This document shows positions 55,405 through 64,000 of a stretch of DNA of 64,000 nucleotides, one piece after another. Position numbers and translations under genes: made by a program. Numbering within the stretch: the first letter of the stretch is position 1; each line of letters starts with the position of its first letter. Origin of the DNA: Cladobotryum mycophilum (taxonomy: Eukaryota; Ascomycota; Sordariomycetes; Hypocreales; Hypocreaceae); contig CM071590.1 in NCBI GenBank assembly GCA_036429605.1, positions 5,332,001 to 5,396,000 of the forward strand. The letters are read 5' to 3'. A model generated the notes under the pieces. The model saw nothing but the letters and a program-made list of their open reading frames with translations, was not told the DNA's origin and ran no database searches.

Positions 55405-56847
55405 TGCTGATGATCTTCTACATCTAAAGAGAATATAGTTGATGGGCTTGATCAACAACAAGCCTATGCTCAGCCTAAACTGAGTCAAAGCGATTGACGG
55501 GTTTCGGGGATGAACATGACGGCTATCGGTCGATGACATGACGGGGATGAAGGCAACAGATTGCCAAAACCATTGCCATCACATCATGATTGAGAAATGC
55601 AACAGTGCAGCTAGATTCGCGAATAACATATGACAACTGGCTGTATCCGAGGCATGTTAGTGACGACGGGAAACTCCGTTGAGTCTAGGAGATGTTGGTT
55701 GAAGCCCCAACTCACCGCTACCTGGAGAGTTGTTGTTTTACTTGCCTCGTGCGAGATAGTTCTTGGGCTCTCAATCCTGCAAGTCGCAGTTATGGATCAG
55801 GTGACGATGCATTTCCGGTCCATCATGTGAGGTTGCGCCTCTTCTCTTGGCTTCCTTGGGGGGTCGAATGTACAGGTACATTGCTGAATCTTGGAAGCAT
55901 TTCCATGGACAAGGCTCATGAACGATTGCACGAGGCCCGAGAGTTCATGTCCAATAATGAATCACGGTTTACCCGGCGAAATGGCATATATGAATACCCC
56001 AACATGGCATGGTGTCAACAATTTAGACAAATCTGCCGGCCCGAATACTACACATTGATGCTGCTAGGCGTGCATTAAGTGAATATGAGCAACGGCTCGA
56101 GCATGATGCTACCCCAAGGGCAAAGCAGTAAATGAGGTTATCGACGTCACCAGATTGCGGAGCCACCGGCTGTTGCTGATGCGATCAAAGACAAACTGGA
56201 ACAACACCATAGGTCTTGGACTAAGGTTGTTTAGGATCGTGCATTGTGGGGAACAAGGGTTGTCGAGAAGTCCTCGGTCCGAGAATGAGCAAGATTCTAA
56301 AATTCACCCGGTATGCAAGGCTAAGTTATGCTGCAGATTCCCAGTCCGGCTAATCTCTAATGGATGGATGGATGGATGGATGGGTGGGTGCCCTATATGA
56401 TCTATATTATAGTCTTGCAGCGGGACGGTAGAGATTTGTGCAACGTAGAGTGCAACTTCATGCATGTTGTTTTGGTCTAGGTTATGTCAGTGCGCTGTCA
56501 AAGTGTCAGCTCAAGGTAGACCCTTTATCTTCAATCTGTTAACCTGTTAAACGCAGTATATTGACAGTCAAAGAAACGACTACCCTATTGAATTAAATAA
56601 AAACAAATGAAGATATGGCATGGAAAAGGATATGAATTCTTTATCCTTGAGATGAAAGATGTAAAGTACTCGTTGATATGAATGAAGCCTACAAACTGCT
56701 AGATCGCGATTGGCGATAATTTTTAACCTCAGTTTTCAACATGCCCCTCCATCCATCCCACCTCATCCCACCCTGATAACAACTACACATCTCTCCGCCA
56801 AACTCAGCTCTGATCCCCGCACACCGGCCGTTATCAATCTTGACATC
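55405..56847. other. Intergenic with a decayed gene
   Basis: Within these 1.4 kb, about 55840-56300 on the plus strand holds coding-like blocks in shifting frames: SMDKAHERLHEAREFMSNN, then ARRALSEYEQRLEHDATP in another frame, then VADAIKDKLEQHHRSWTKV followed by an in-frame TAG. The order and helical character suggest one former gene of unknown family. A GGAT microsatellite (56361-56389) follows. The right end is the TYW3 promoter. Confidence 0.45.
56361..56389. repeat. GGAT/GGGT tetranucleotide microsatellite
   Basis: Seven tandem tetranucleotide units (five GGAT, then two GGGT variants) in noncoding DNA. Confidence 0.9.
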
Positions 56848-57872
56848 ATGCATGGCCTTGCACCGCCTACAGCCGGGTTCGCCGAGAAAAAGGCTAAAAT
56901 CCTGCAGCAGCTCGCCGTTCCAGATGCCGAGTACACAGACGCATCGCCCAAGGGCTCCGTGGACGAGGGCATCCGCCACCTCATCGACGAGATCAACGGC
57001 GCTGAGGGATTTGTTACCACGAGCAGCTGCGCCGGCCGCATGAGCGTCTTTCTGGAGGGGAGGAAGACGAGGGCAGCGAATGACGAGGGTGAGGGTGAGC
57101 AGGTGGCTGGAGTGGGCGGGAAAGGTGCTGGGGGCACGTGGTTGTATGTCTCTCATGAGGCGGATGCCAACGGGGGAGAGACATACATGGATTGGATGAG
57201 CAATCTCGGACTTGTGGAGGGGGCAGAAGCATTCCAGATTACGGCGAGTCACGGCGGCGAGGGAAACAAGGACCGAAGACTGATTCACTTCAAGTTTGAA
57301 CCCATGGTGAGAGAGCCCACTACACCCCCTCCCCTGGATCATTTCACATGGGAACATGCAACACTAATCTATAATTCACGTATGGCATGACAAAATAGAT
57401 CCTGCATGTTCTAACTGCCTCTCTGGCTCACGCTCAGCCCCTCCTCCGCTGCGCCCTACAAGCTGGCTTCCGGGAATCCGGTGCTGTCAACGTCACATCC
57501 CCTACAGGCGGCGACCAGCCCATGCCCATGGTGGCCGTTCGATCTATGGGCCTGGGCCTCGAGTCACTCATCGGATACGAGGAATCAGATGGCCAGCGCC
57601 GGCGCATCGTCCAGCCAGAGTATCTGCAGATGCTGCTCCGGATATCCAACGAGCGCTTTGTCGAAAACACGAAGCGCATAGAGCGGTTCCGTTCCGCCTT
57701 TAGGGACGACGTTCTAGAACCCAAAGCCAAGACAAAGAAGAACTCCGAGGGAGAGGAGTGGGAGGACCCCGTGGTCAGGCGCGAAAGGATGAAGGCCGAA
57801 GGGCTCAGGAGAAAAGCAGCACTCCAAGCAGAACAGGAAAAGGCCACCACACAACTTACGGAGCCTTCGTAA
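56848..57872 (+). CDS. TYW3: tRNA wybutosine-synthesising protein 3 (TYW3)
   Basis: Two exons (56848-57306 and 57399-57872; 92-base intron) encode 310 residues. TYW3 is the SAM-dependent methyltransferase of the third step of wybutosine formation at position 37 of tRNA-Phe. Diagnostic text: SPKGSVDEGIRHLIDEIN, FVTTSSCAGRMSVF (the conserved SSCSGR-like loop), WLYVSHE, HFKFEPM just before the intron, then RCALQAGFRESGAVNV and MVAVRSMGLGLESLIG. The C-terminal ~90 residues are charged and helical (RFRSAFRDDVLEPKAK). Alternative fusions of TYW3 with TYW2/TYW4 occur elsewhere; here it stands alone. It is convergent with MIC19 (stops about 240 bases apart). The start ATG is the first in frame after an upstream stop-free stretch, so a longer N-terminus cannot be ruled out. 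Confidence 0.93.
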
Positions 57873-58110
57873 TGAAACTTTCTCTTTTTTCGGATGTAAA
57901 TGGACCTTTTGTACATTGCAACCTCTCTATGCAGCTTTTACCGCCGCCCAAATGCCGTAGTGTACACACATATGCCATTCTCGGCTGCCCAAACCCCAAC
58001 CCCGTCATGTAATGTAGTTGGGGGATCACAAGCCATCTATTTCTTTTTTTGTTTTCACCAAATCCCCCTCACTCGTTTATGCAAGCAAGGGGGGAGGGGG
58101 GAATCTCCCT
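57873..58110. other. 3' flanks of TYW3 and MIC19
   Basis: These 238 bases lie between convergent stop codons and hold T-rich and G-rich runs (58041-58048, 58088-58101). No gene seen. Confidence 0.7.
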
Positions 58111-58743
58111 TTAAGCCGTAACCTTATTCACCCACTCCTTCTCCAGCTTCTTGACCTCCGCCTTGAACGCCTCCACCTCCTCGAAGCAGTTCAGCGGCCG
58201 CCTGTCATTCTCCCTCAGGCAGCGAATCACGTTGCTGCGCGCCTTCTCGACGCTCTCGGGGAGGTCCCGGACATTCTTCCGCTCCTCGAGCTTCTTGCGC
58301 AGGTCGTCGATTTCCCTGCCAAGTGTGTGGCGGGTTGGTCCGCCGTCTTCGGTGCTGGCAGATGCGGCCTCGGCGATTTTGTCCTGTGCGAGCTTTAGGG
58401 CGTCGGATTCCTTCTTTTGCAGCTTCTTGAGCTCCTCGGAGACGCGGGACTGGATATGGTGCTCGATCAGCTTTGCGCGAGAGGCATCTGTCTATGCCGG
58501 GTTTGATGCGGTTAGCCAATCGATGCCCGACAAGTCTGGTAGAGTTTTGGGAGGAGGGCGTACTTCGGGACTAGATTGTAGTGAATCAATGACTGAGAGA
58601 GAGACGCTTGGAGGCCCTGAGCTATTATATTTCCCCTCGTTAGATAAACTCATAGCGAATGCTGGAGAGCCGAATTGTGCAGAGAATCGATTGACATACG
58701 CCTTCCATGAATAGCCCTCGGGCTTGGACTCGGCAGCACCCAT
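58111..58743 (-). CDS. MIC19: MICOS complex subunit Mic19
   Basis: Two exons (58564-58743 and 58111-58491; 72-base intron with GTACGC donor, CTAAC branch and TAG acceptor) encode 186 residues. The N-terminus MGAAESKP is a good N-myristoylation signal (Gly2), as in CHCHD3/Mic19. The exon junction falls in LQSSPE/TDASRAK, a stretch typical of fungal Mic19. The C-terminal half is a long charged coiled coil (EELKKLQKKES, GREIDDLRKKLEERK) ending in a CHCH-like segment with two cysteines (VIRCLRENDRRPLNCFEE). Mic19 sits on the intermembrane-space side of the inner membrane and helps hold cristae junctions together with Mic60. An in-frame stop in the unspliced sequence confirms that the intron is required. 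An upstream ORF precedes the start closely. Confidence 0.9.
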
Positions 58744-58753
58744 GGCGGTGGGC

Positions 58754-58837
58754 TCAATGGCGATGCGACAAATGTTGGTCGAGCAGGCTCGTGATGACCT
58801 CTTTTAGAAAATTCCGGGCATATTCGGTTGGCGTCAT
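58754..58837 (-). promoter_or_regulatory. Upstream ORF in the MIC19 leader
   Basis: An ATG at 58837 opens a 27-codon frame (MTPTEYARNFLKEV...) that stops at 58754, ten bases before the MIC19 start codon at 58743. If the transcript begins upstream of 58837, ribosomes would meet this ATG first and re-initiation over so short a gap would be poor. Whether the transcript includes it is unknown. Confidence 0.45.
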
Positions 58838-61800
58838 TGTAGCCGCGGGACGGATTTCTGCCTGAGGTGAATGTGTGTGTGGCTGAAAAGATCTGCCTGT
58901 GGCTGGAATTTTATTCCATGTGTTCGGCAATCCAGCCACATCTTGGAATTTTGATCCAACCCCAACCCTAAGCTAGAATGTCCGCTTACCTTGCAAACTT
59001 CGCCTCACTCGCTTCCAACTCGTGCGACCCGTGCCCTCAACTCCTTGTCACTTTAGACAAGAGAGGGAAGTGAGCCCGATACCAACCTTGCAGAATTCTT
59101 TTTTAATTTTCTTTTCATGAATAAGCTTTTCTTGAGCCCCCTCGGTTATTCTGTTTGACTTCATCCTGGCAAACCTACAAGTACACACCCGATAGTGGCT
59201 TGGCTCGGAGCCAGAAGAACTCACCATGTGGCGCCGGTAGCCAGGGCTACGAATACTGAAACTGTTCAGGGGGCTTCAACTTGGATTGTCCCAGCGAGCA
59301 TCACGCAATCATGAATCGAAAGTCAATCGAGCCATTATTTTATCACTTATCATATAGGGAGCAAGGATGAAGAAGAAGAAGAAAAGAAAAGAAAAAAGGA
59401 GAGCTGGGGAAGGAAAGAAAAAAGAGTATTGTTGCAATACGCAATGAGGCCAACAGTCAGACCAGATGAATGACTATGATGCGATGACACTCCCTCGGAA
59501 TCGTCCCATTGTCGTCACATCGCAGCATACCATTGGCCACTGGGCCAGGCTCCGATAGCCGCTGCCTTTCATCCGTTGCCGGTTTTACCGTGGGAGGATT
59601 CAGGCGTAACGCTGTTGAGGAAGACTGCGAGTCCGAGGCAGTGTGTGGGTGTGCACGTATGGTTGCTCCCACTTGATGCCGCTCGAGTCCATCATTCCGC
59701 GACAGGGCAGGGCAACCAGCAGGTTTGTCAAGCTCGCCATGTGGCAGTGAGCCCGAAGGAGGGTCATGGGAATCTAGGCGTAATTAAGATTTTGTCTTGG
59801 CAGACATGCCATGCTATTATCTGTAGCCGTACTATCAAATTCTAGATTTGCGTAGTCTGGTTGGAAAGGGCCCTGCAATTTAGCAATATTGGTTTATTGA
59901 GATTTGTTTTCAGGCAAAGGTGCAAGGGCCGACGCTCCCCTAGTCCTGGACGTTTGTTCTAGGAGTATGTATGTACAAACATGTGAGGGCAAACAAGATG
60001 CACAACGCCAGGGCGAGCCAAGCCATGGTGTCCTCTAGTCAGGGGAGAACTTGGCTCGGGGCTGAGGTGATGGATGATGCAAACTCATGCAATTGGGCCA
60101 GAGTTTTCAATAGGGAGTTTCTCACCATCAGAACGCCTCTCGATTCGAGGTGGATCGGCTGCCTCTCACTGGTGGGTTGGCCTTGGCATTCGTGTTTCTT
60201 CTAGGCCGGGATGAAATCCAATAAGTGGCCGGTGTTGGACCGCCGTTGATGGATTGGCGTGAGCACAGTCCTGTTTGCTCGTCCTGGTTTGTTTCCTCCT
60301 CCCTCCCCTCTCCCCTCGTGTTCTGGTCGGACCGGGTTGGTTGGCTGCCACACTCGGGGGACGAAAAAGCCATTTCCAGGGACCATGGCCATTTACAGTG
60401 GGTTTTAGTGGGATTTCCTTATCGATTGCCCGCTACAGCGCTGCGAGATCCCACTAGAGCCCAGTAAAAGCAGCGCTTGGCAGAAAGGGAAGAGGGGCCG
60501 TGCCCCTGGACTAGAACATGCAGTGACTGGTTTCAGAGGGTGCCTACCTAGAGCAAGCCGACCAGTCAGGTGGCGTGTTTCAGCGTCCTACCCCAGCTTG
60601 TGAAATCGGGGGCAAGCACTAAGCCGAACCAGTCACGGAGCTGGAAAGCGAAGACAAGATCTTGTTTCTCATGCAAGTGTTTTGTTTTTCCCATACCATG
60701 TCGTCTTGACCCTGCGCATCCGTCGTGCTTATCCTTGCCTTGCCTTACCTTGCCTTGCAGCCCACTCGAGGAGAGGGAGGGCAAACGACAAAGTACCGGT
60801 ACTTGTTGAGTGTTTTTCGCTTTCAGGCTGTTTCGTTTGTCAATCTCTTCCTCTGCCAGGACTGAGCAAACTGTGAGCATATTTTCAATACAAACAAACG
60901 CCCTCTACAGTTTCTGACTTTTTCTCCCGCCTCTTTAGATACATATACAGGGAGGGTTCTGGTAAATAGCTTTTGTTCGCTCAATTCCCGGAACCTTCCG
61001 TCTCACTGTTTCCTCCTCCAGCTCGTTGGCGTCATTCAACACATCCCCATCACCACCACCACGCCTACTCAATGTCTCATTAGTGGCCGGACGATTCCTA
61101 CCTATATCGCCTTCATTATTGCGCATTTGACTTGAGCGGACCCGAACCGGCGGTCTACATAACTACAACACAACTCTATCGATCCACGACTTGGAGAAGC
61201 CGATAGCGAAAGAGAGACACCCCACCCCGTGCACTTTGGCTATTGTGTGTGTGTAGCATCGCCAACCAGACCAAGTAAGTATCTGCCTTTTGGCTTTGGC
61301 TCTGCAGCGCCATTCCCGCAAATGTACAAGTACTTGCGGCTTAGTGTGCGATGGACACTGACAGAGCGCCGAACAGGGACTTGCTTGTTCGTTCCAGCAA
61401 AGGGTTGAAGCCAGTGGGCCTGAATATGCACCAGTGGCTAGCATTGCAGGCGCTGTGAGCCAATGACCACCTCTATATGAAGCCCTTACCCCTGGCCCCC
61501 GACACCTGGTCCTGGCCCCTTGAGCTTGAGCCCCCTGTTTAGCGACGACCAACGACAACGACGAAACGCTTCGGTACCAAAATACGTACGATATATATTG
61601 ATCAATACCCACTTGCAGGACCAACTTTGGCAACCAACTTTTGTCAAACCCGGTCCTTCGTTATTTTCGCGTGCTGGACACGCTGTTTCTTGAACAAGGA
61701 ACAACGCTGGTCCAAATCGCAGCTCAATCGCAGCCTGCGTCACGCGTGCTCCCCCTTGGAAGCGGTAGTCTCATTCTTCCCGGCTACTTTTGCTTCACTT

Positions 61801-62186
61801 TTGAGGAGTCCCATTCCATTCGTTTTCTTCTGTTTTTTGTCGAAACATTCAACGAACGGCGTATGAACGTGTAAACACACAGTCGACTCGAACTCATTCG
61901 ACGGCATCTCTGAACCATTTCAAGGCACCCTTTGATAGGGAGAGCCTGCCTCTCTTTTCAGTCCTTCATTCATTATCTTCTTCAACAAACGGGATCCGTG
62001 TTCCCCCAACAAAGCATTGTTTTGTCACGACGACGATCAAGCGCAAACCGTGCACCACCGAACAGGCCTCAGGTAGGCTATTGTTAGTGTCACAAGAATC
62101 CAAGACACGACAGAGAGAAAAAAAGATATATATACAAAAGAGAAACAAAAAAAAAGGCTTGTTGAACCCTTCCTCCAATTTTCAAG
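58838..62186. other. Long intergenic region and ferric reductase leader
   Basis: About 3.3 kb without a supported gene. Features are a GAA/AAG-rich tract (59367-59400), a CCTTG pentamer repeat (about 60734-60758), pyrimidine-rich stretches from 60900 onward, and an A-rich segment (62115-62158) just before the ferric reductase ATG. The short frames here carry no domain. The length and pyrimidine bias of the last 1.2 kb suggest a long promoter or leader for the ferric reductase gene. Confidence 0.5.
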
Positions 62187-64000
62187 ATGGACCTGCATCG
62201 GCGGCACATTGCCCGTGGCATTGAGTCACTCATCCCTACGCCGGCACTACAAGTTAGGGGAGCAGATGCGTCCAACTCAGAGGTGCAGTCTAACCCGACC
62301 ATCGCTCCCTATACAACCGCGCTAAATGGTGTCAATCAGCCTATGAACATGTTATTTAAGGATATACTGTGGTGGAGTTTGGGCGGCGCTGCTCTCTTGA
62401 TTCTGGCCATTCGAATCATTGAGCTTTTCTGGGCCAAGCTTCGTCAAGTTTCGGCCATGTCGGTCCCTCGAGAGAAACAAGGATACTGGAAGATTTCACA
62501 ATGGAGTTGGATGCCAGGCATGAAGAAGCATCTCATCTATGCACCCCTATGGAGCAAGCGACACAACCGAGAATTTCGACTTTCATCCGCCATCAACGTC
62601 GGTACTCTGCCTTCACGATTACACATGCTCATCCTCATTGTGTACCTGGGTAGCAATCTCGCCTACATGTTCATCCTTAACTGGGAGAATAAGAACAAGT
62701 TTGCCTTTTGCGCAGAACTGAGAGGGCGATCTGGCACACTTGCCCTCGTCAACATGATTCCACTCATTATTCTGGCCGGACGCAACAACCCGCTCATTCC
62801 CATGTTGCAGATCAGTTTCGATACTTACAACTTACTGCATCGATGGATGGGCCGCATTGTGGTTTCCGAGGTTGTCATTCATACAGTCGCATGGGCTATT
62901 CCCTCGGTAGCCAACAAAGGATGGTCCGGGGTTGCAAAGTCCATTAGTCACAGCCTCTTCATCGGATCTGGGTCGGTCGGAACGATTTGCTTGCTCTTGC
63001 TCATGATCACATCGGTATCACCACTACGACACGCACTCTACGAAACTTTCCTCAACGTCCACATTCTCCTTGCTGTCATTACCTTCGTTTGCACCTGGGT
63101 TCATTGCGCTTCTGCCAGTACTCCAGGTGGTCTTCCACAGCTGCCTTGGATTATGGCAGCTGTTGCCCTTTGGCTTGCCGACCGCTTCGCTCGCGTCATT
63201 CGTCTGGCATATGCCAACTGGTCTGACAAGGGCTACACAGATGCCTATTGTGAGGCCATGCCTGGTGAGGTGACAAGGGTTACTCTTCACCTTCCCCGAT
63301 ACCTTACTGTAAAACCTGGTACCCACGCATACTTGCGCTTCTGGGGCATCAACCCATGGGAGAGCCACCCCTTTTCCATCGCCTGGGTTGATCACGAGGA
63401 CCATCACGCATTGCCTATTTCCGAGAAGGAGACTATCAACCCCTTGGATCACTCCAACATTGTTACATCAGTGTCCTTCCTCATTGGTGCTCAGACGGGC
63501 ATGACCCGAAAGCTCTTCCAAGAAGCGAGCAAGCACGATAAGGGCATGCGAATCAGGGCGGCCATGGAGGGACCCTATGCCGGGCACCACAGTCTTGACT
63601 CGTATGGCCATGCCGTACTCTTCGCTGGCACAACGGGCATCACACACCAAATTTCCTATATAAAAAATCTACTCCAAGGCTACAATGCAGGCACAGTCGC
63701 CACAAGGCGGGTGACGCTAGTGTGGATCATTCGGGAGTACGAGTCCCTAGAATGGGTCCGCCCCTACATGGACCAGATCCTCCGCATTCCTAACCGCAAA
63801 GACGTCCTCCGCATCCAGGTCTTCGTCACACGACCAAAGAACCCGCGCGATGTCGCCAGCTCTAGCTCCACTGTCAAGATGTTCCCGGGGCGGCCGAATA
63901 TCGGTCTGCTGCTCCTGAAGGAAGTTCAGGAGCAGACTGGAGCCATGTGCGTGACCGTTTGCGGTCCCGGAAGTTTAGCAGACGACGTTCGCTCAGCCGT
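62187..64000 (+). CDS. FRE-type ferric-chelate reductase, cut by the window end
   Basis: The frame is open from the ATG at 62187 to the window end, 604 codons, with no intron needed; the C-terminus is missing. After a lumen-side N-terminus of about 55 residues comes a first helix (LWWSLGGAALLILAIRII), then a ferric-reductase transmembrane domain with the bis-heme histidines (LLHRWMGRIVVSEVVIH and FLNVHILLAV ... WVH). The FAD-binding motif is HPFSIAW and the NADPH-binding segment is FAGTTGITHQISYI, where the usual GGxGIT has an A-G-T-T variant. FRE enzymes pass electrons from NADPH across the plasma or vacuolar membrane to reduce Fe(III) or Cu(II) for uptake. No siderophore or multicopper oxidase gene is visible within the window to its left. 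Iron regulation would be expected but I did not establish GATA-type sites. Confidence 0.93.
   Translation, partial: MDLHRRHIARGIESLIPTPALQVRGADASNSEVQSNPTIAPYTTALNGVNQPMNMLFKDILWWSLGGAALLILAIRIIELFWAKLRQVSAMSVPREKQGYWKISQWSWMPGMKKHLIYAPLWSKRHNREFRLSSAINVGTLPSRLHMLILIVYLGSNLAYMFILNWENKNKFAFCAELRGRSGTLALVNMIPLIILAGRNNPLIPMLQISFDTYNLLHRWMGRIVVSEVVIHTVAWAIPSVANKGWSGVAKSISHSLFIGSGSVGTICLLLLMITSVSPLRHALYETFLNVHILLAVITFVCTWVHCASASTPGGLPQLPWIMAAVALWLADRFARVIRLAYANWSDKGYTDAYCEAMPGEVTRVTLHLPRYLTVKPGTHAYLRFWGINPWESHPFSIAWVDHEDHHALPISEKETINPLDHSNIVTSVSFLIGAQTGMTRKLFQEASKHDKGMRIRAAMEGPYAGHHSLDSYGHAVLFAGTTGITHQISYIKNLLQGYNAGTVATRRVTLVWIIREYESLEWVRPYMDQILRIPNRKDVLRIQVFVTRPKNPRDVASSSSTVKMFPGRPNIGLLLLKEVQEQTGAMCVTVCGPGSLADDVRSA

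Overview
The window is nuclear DNA of a filamentous ascomycete, most likely a Sordariomycete (a hypocrealean fungus would fit). The genes carry short introns of about 50-95 bases with GTRNGT-like donors and CTAAC/CTGAC branch sites. Gene content is typically fungal: translation factor eEF3, an alkane-type CYP52 P450, a Met16-type PAPS reductase, a 2EXR protein and FRE-type ferric reductase. Intergenic DNA is long (0.3-3.5 kb) and rich in homopolymers and microsatellites. I saw no rRNA, tRNA, CRISPR array or intact transposon.

Layout. 0-7.3 kb: a small secreted cysteine-rich protein, a GXWXG/DUF4334 protein, then a subtilase (S8) relic on the minus strand lying head-to-head with a 5'-truncated ankyrin-ZZ relic on the plus strand. 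8.5-25.7 kb is mostly a housekeeping block: RNPS1-like splicing factor, CYP52, eEF3, the DHHC palmitoyltransferase Erf2, a small mitochondrial membrane protein and phosphoserine phosphatase Ser2. 26.9-39.2 kb is accessory: an alpha/beta hydrolase, an FTA2/kinase-like protein, a 2EXR pseudogene, a protein with three CbxX-type AAA+ modules, and a graveyard of relics that includes a second ankyrin-ZZ fragment. 39.6-43.1 kb: the spliceosome factor Yju2/CWC16 and PAPS reductase. 44.8-55.4 kb is again accessory: an unnamed conserved fungal protein, an L-amino-acid-oxidase-like flavoprotein, an AKR7-type aldo-keto reductase, a transcription-factor-like protein and a CHR chromate transporter. 56.8-64 kb: tRNA wybutosine protein TYW3, MICOS subunit Mic19 with an upstream ORF, and a ferric reductase that runs off the window.

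The genes do not form an obvious pathway or secondary-metabolite cluster. The most striking pattern is technical or evolutionary. Seven separate reading-frame breaks, in four otherwise well-conserved genes and one relic, can each be explained by one missing base in a homopolymer of five or six. That looks like systematic homopolymer under-calling in the assembly, and an annotator would otherwise split or discard real genes such as SER2 and ERF2. The subtilase stop codon, the 2EXR deletion and the 38-39 kb relic do not fit this pattern and look like true decay. I saw no convincing new multi-gene system. The nearest candidates are the three-module AAA+ protein, the conserved unnamed protein at 44.8 kb, and the remains of two ankyrin-ZZ genes and a subtilase, which resemble C-terminal parts of fungal NLR-like genes.
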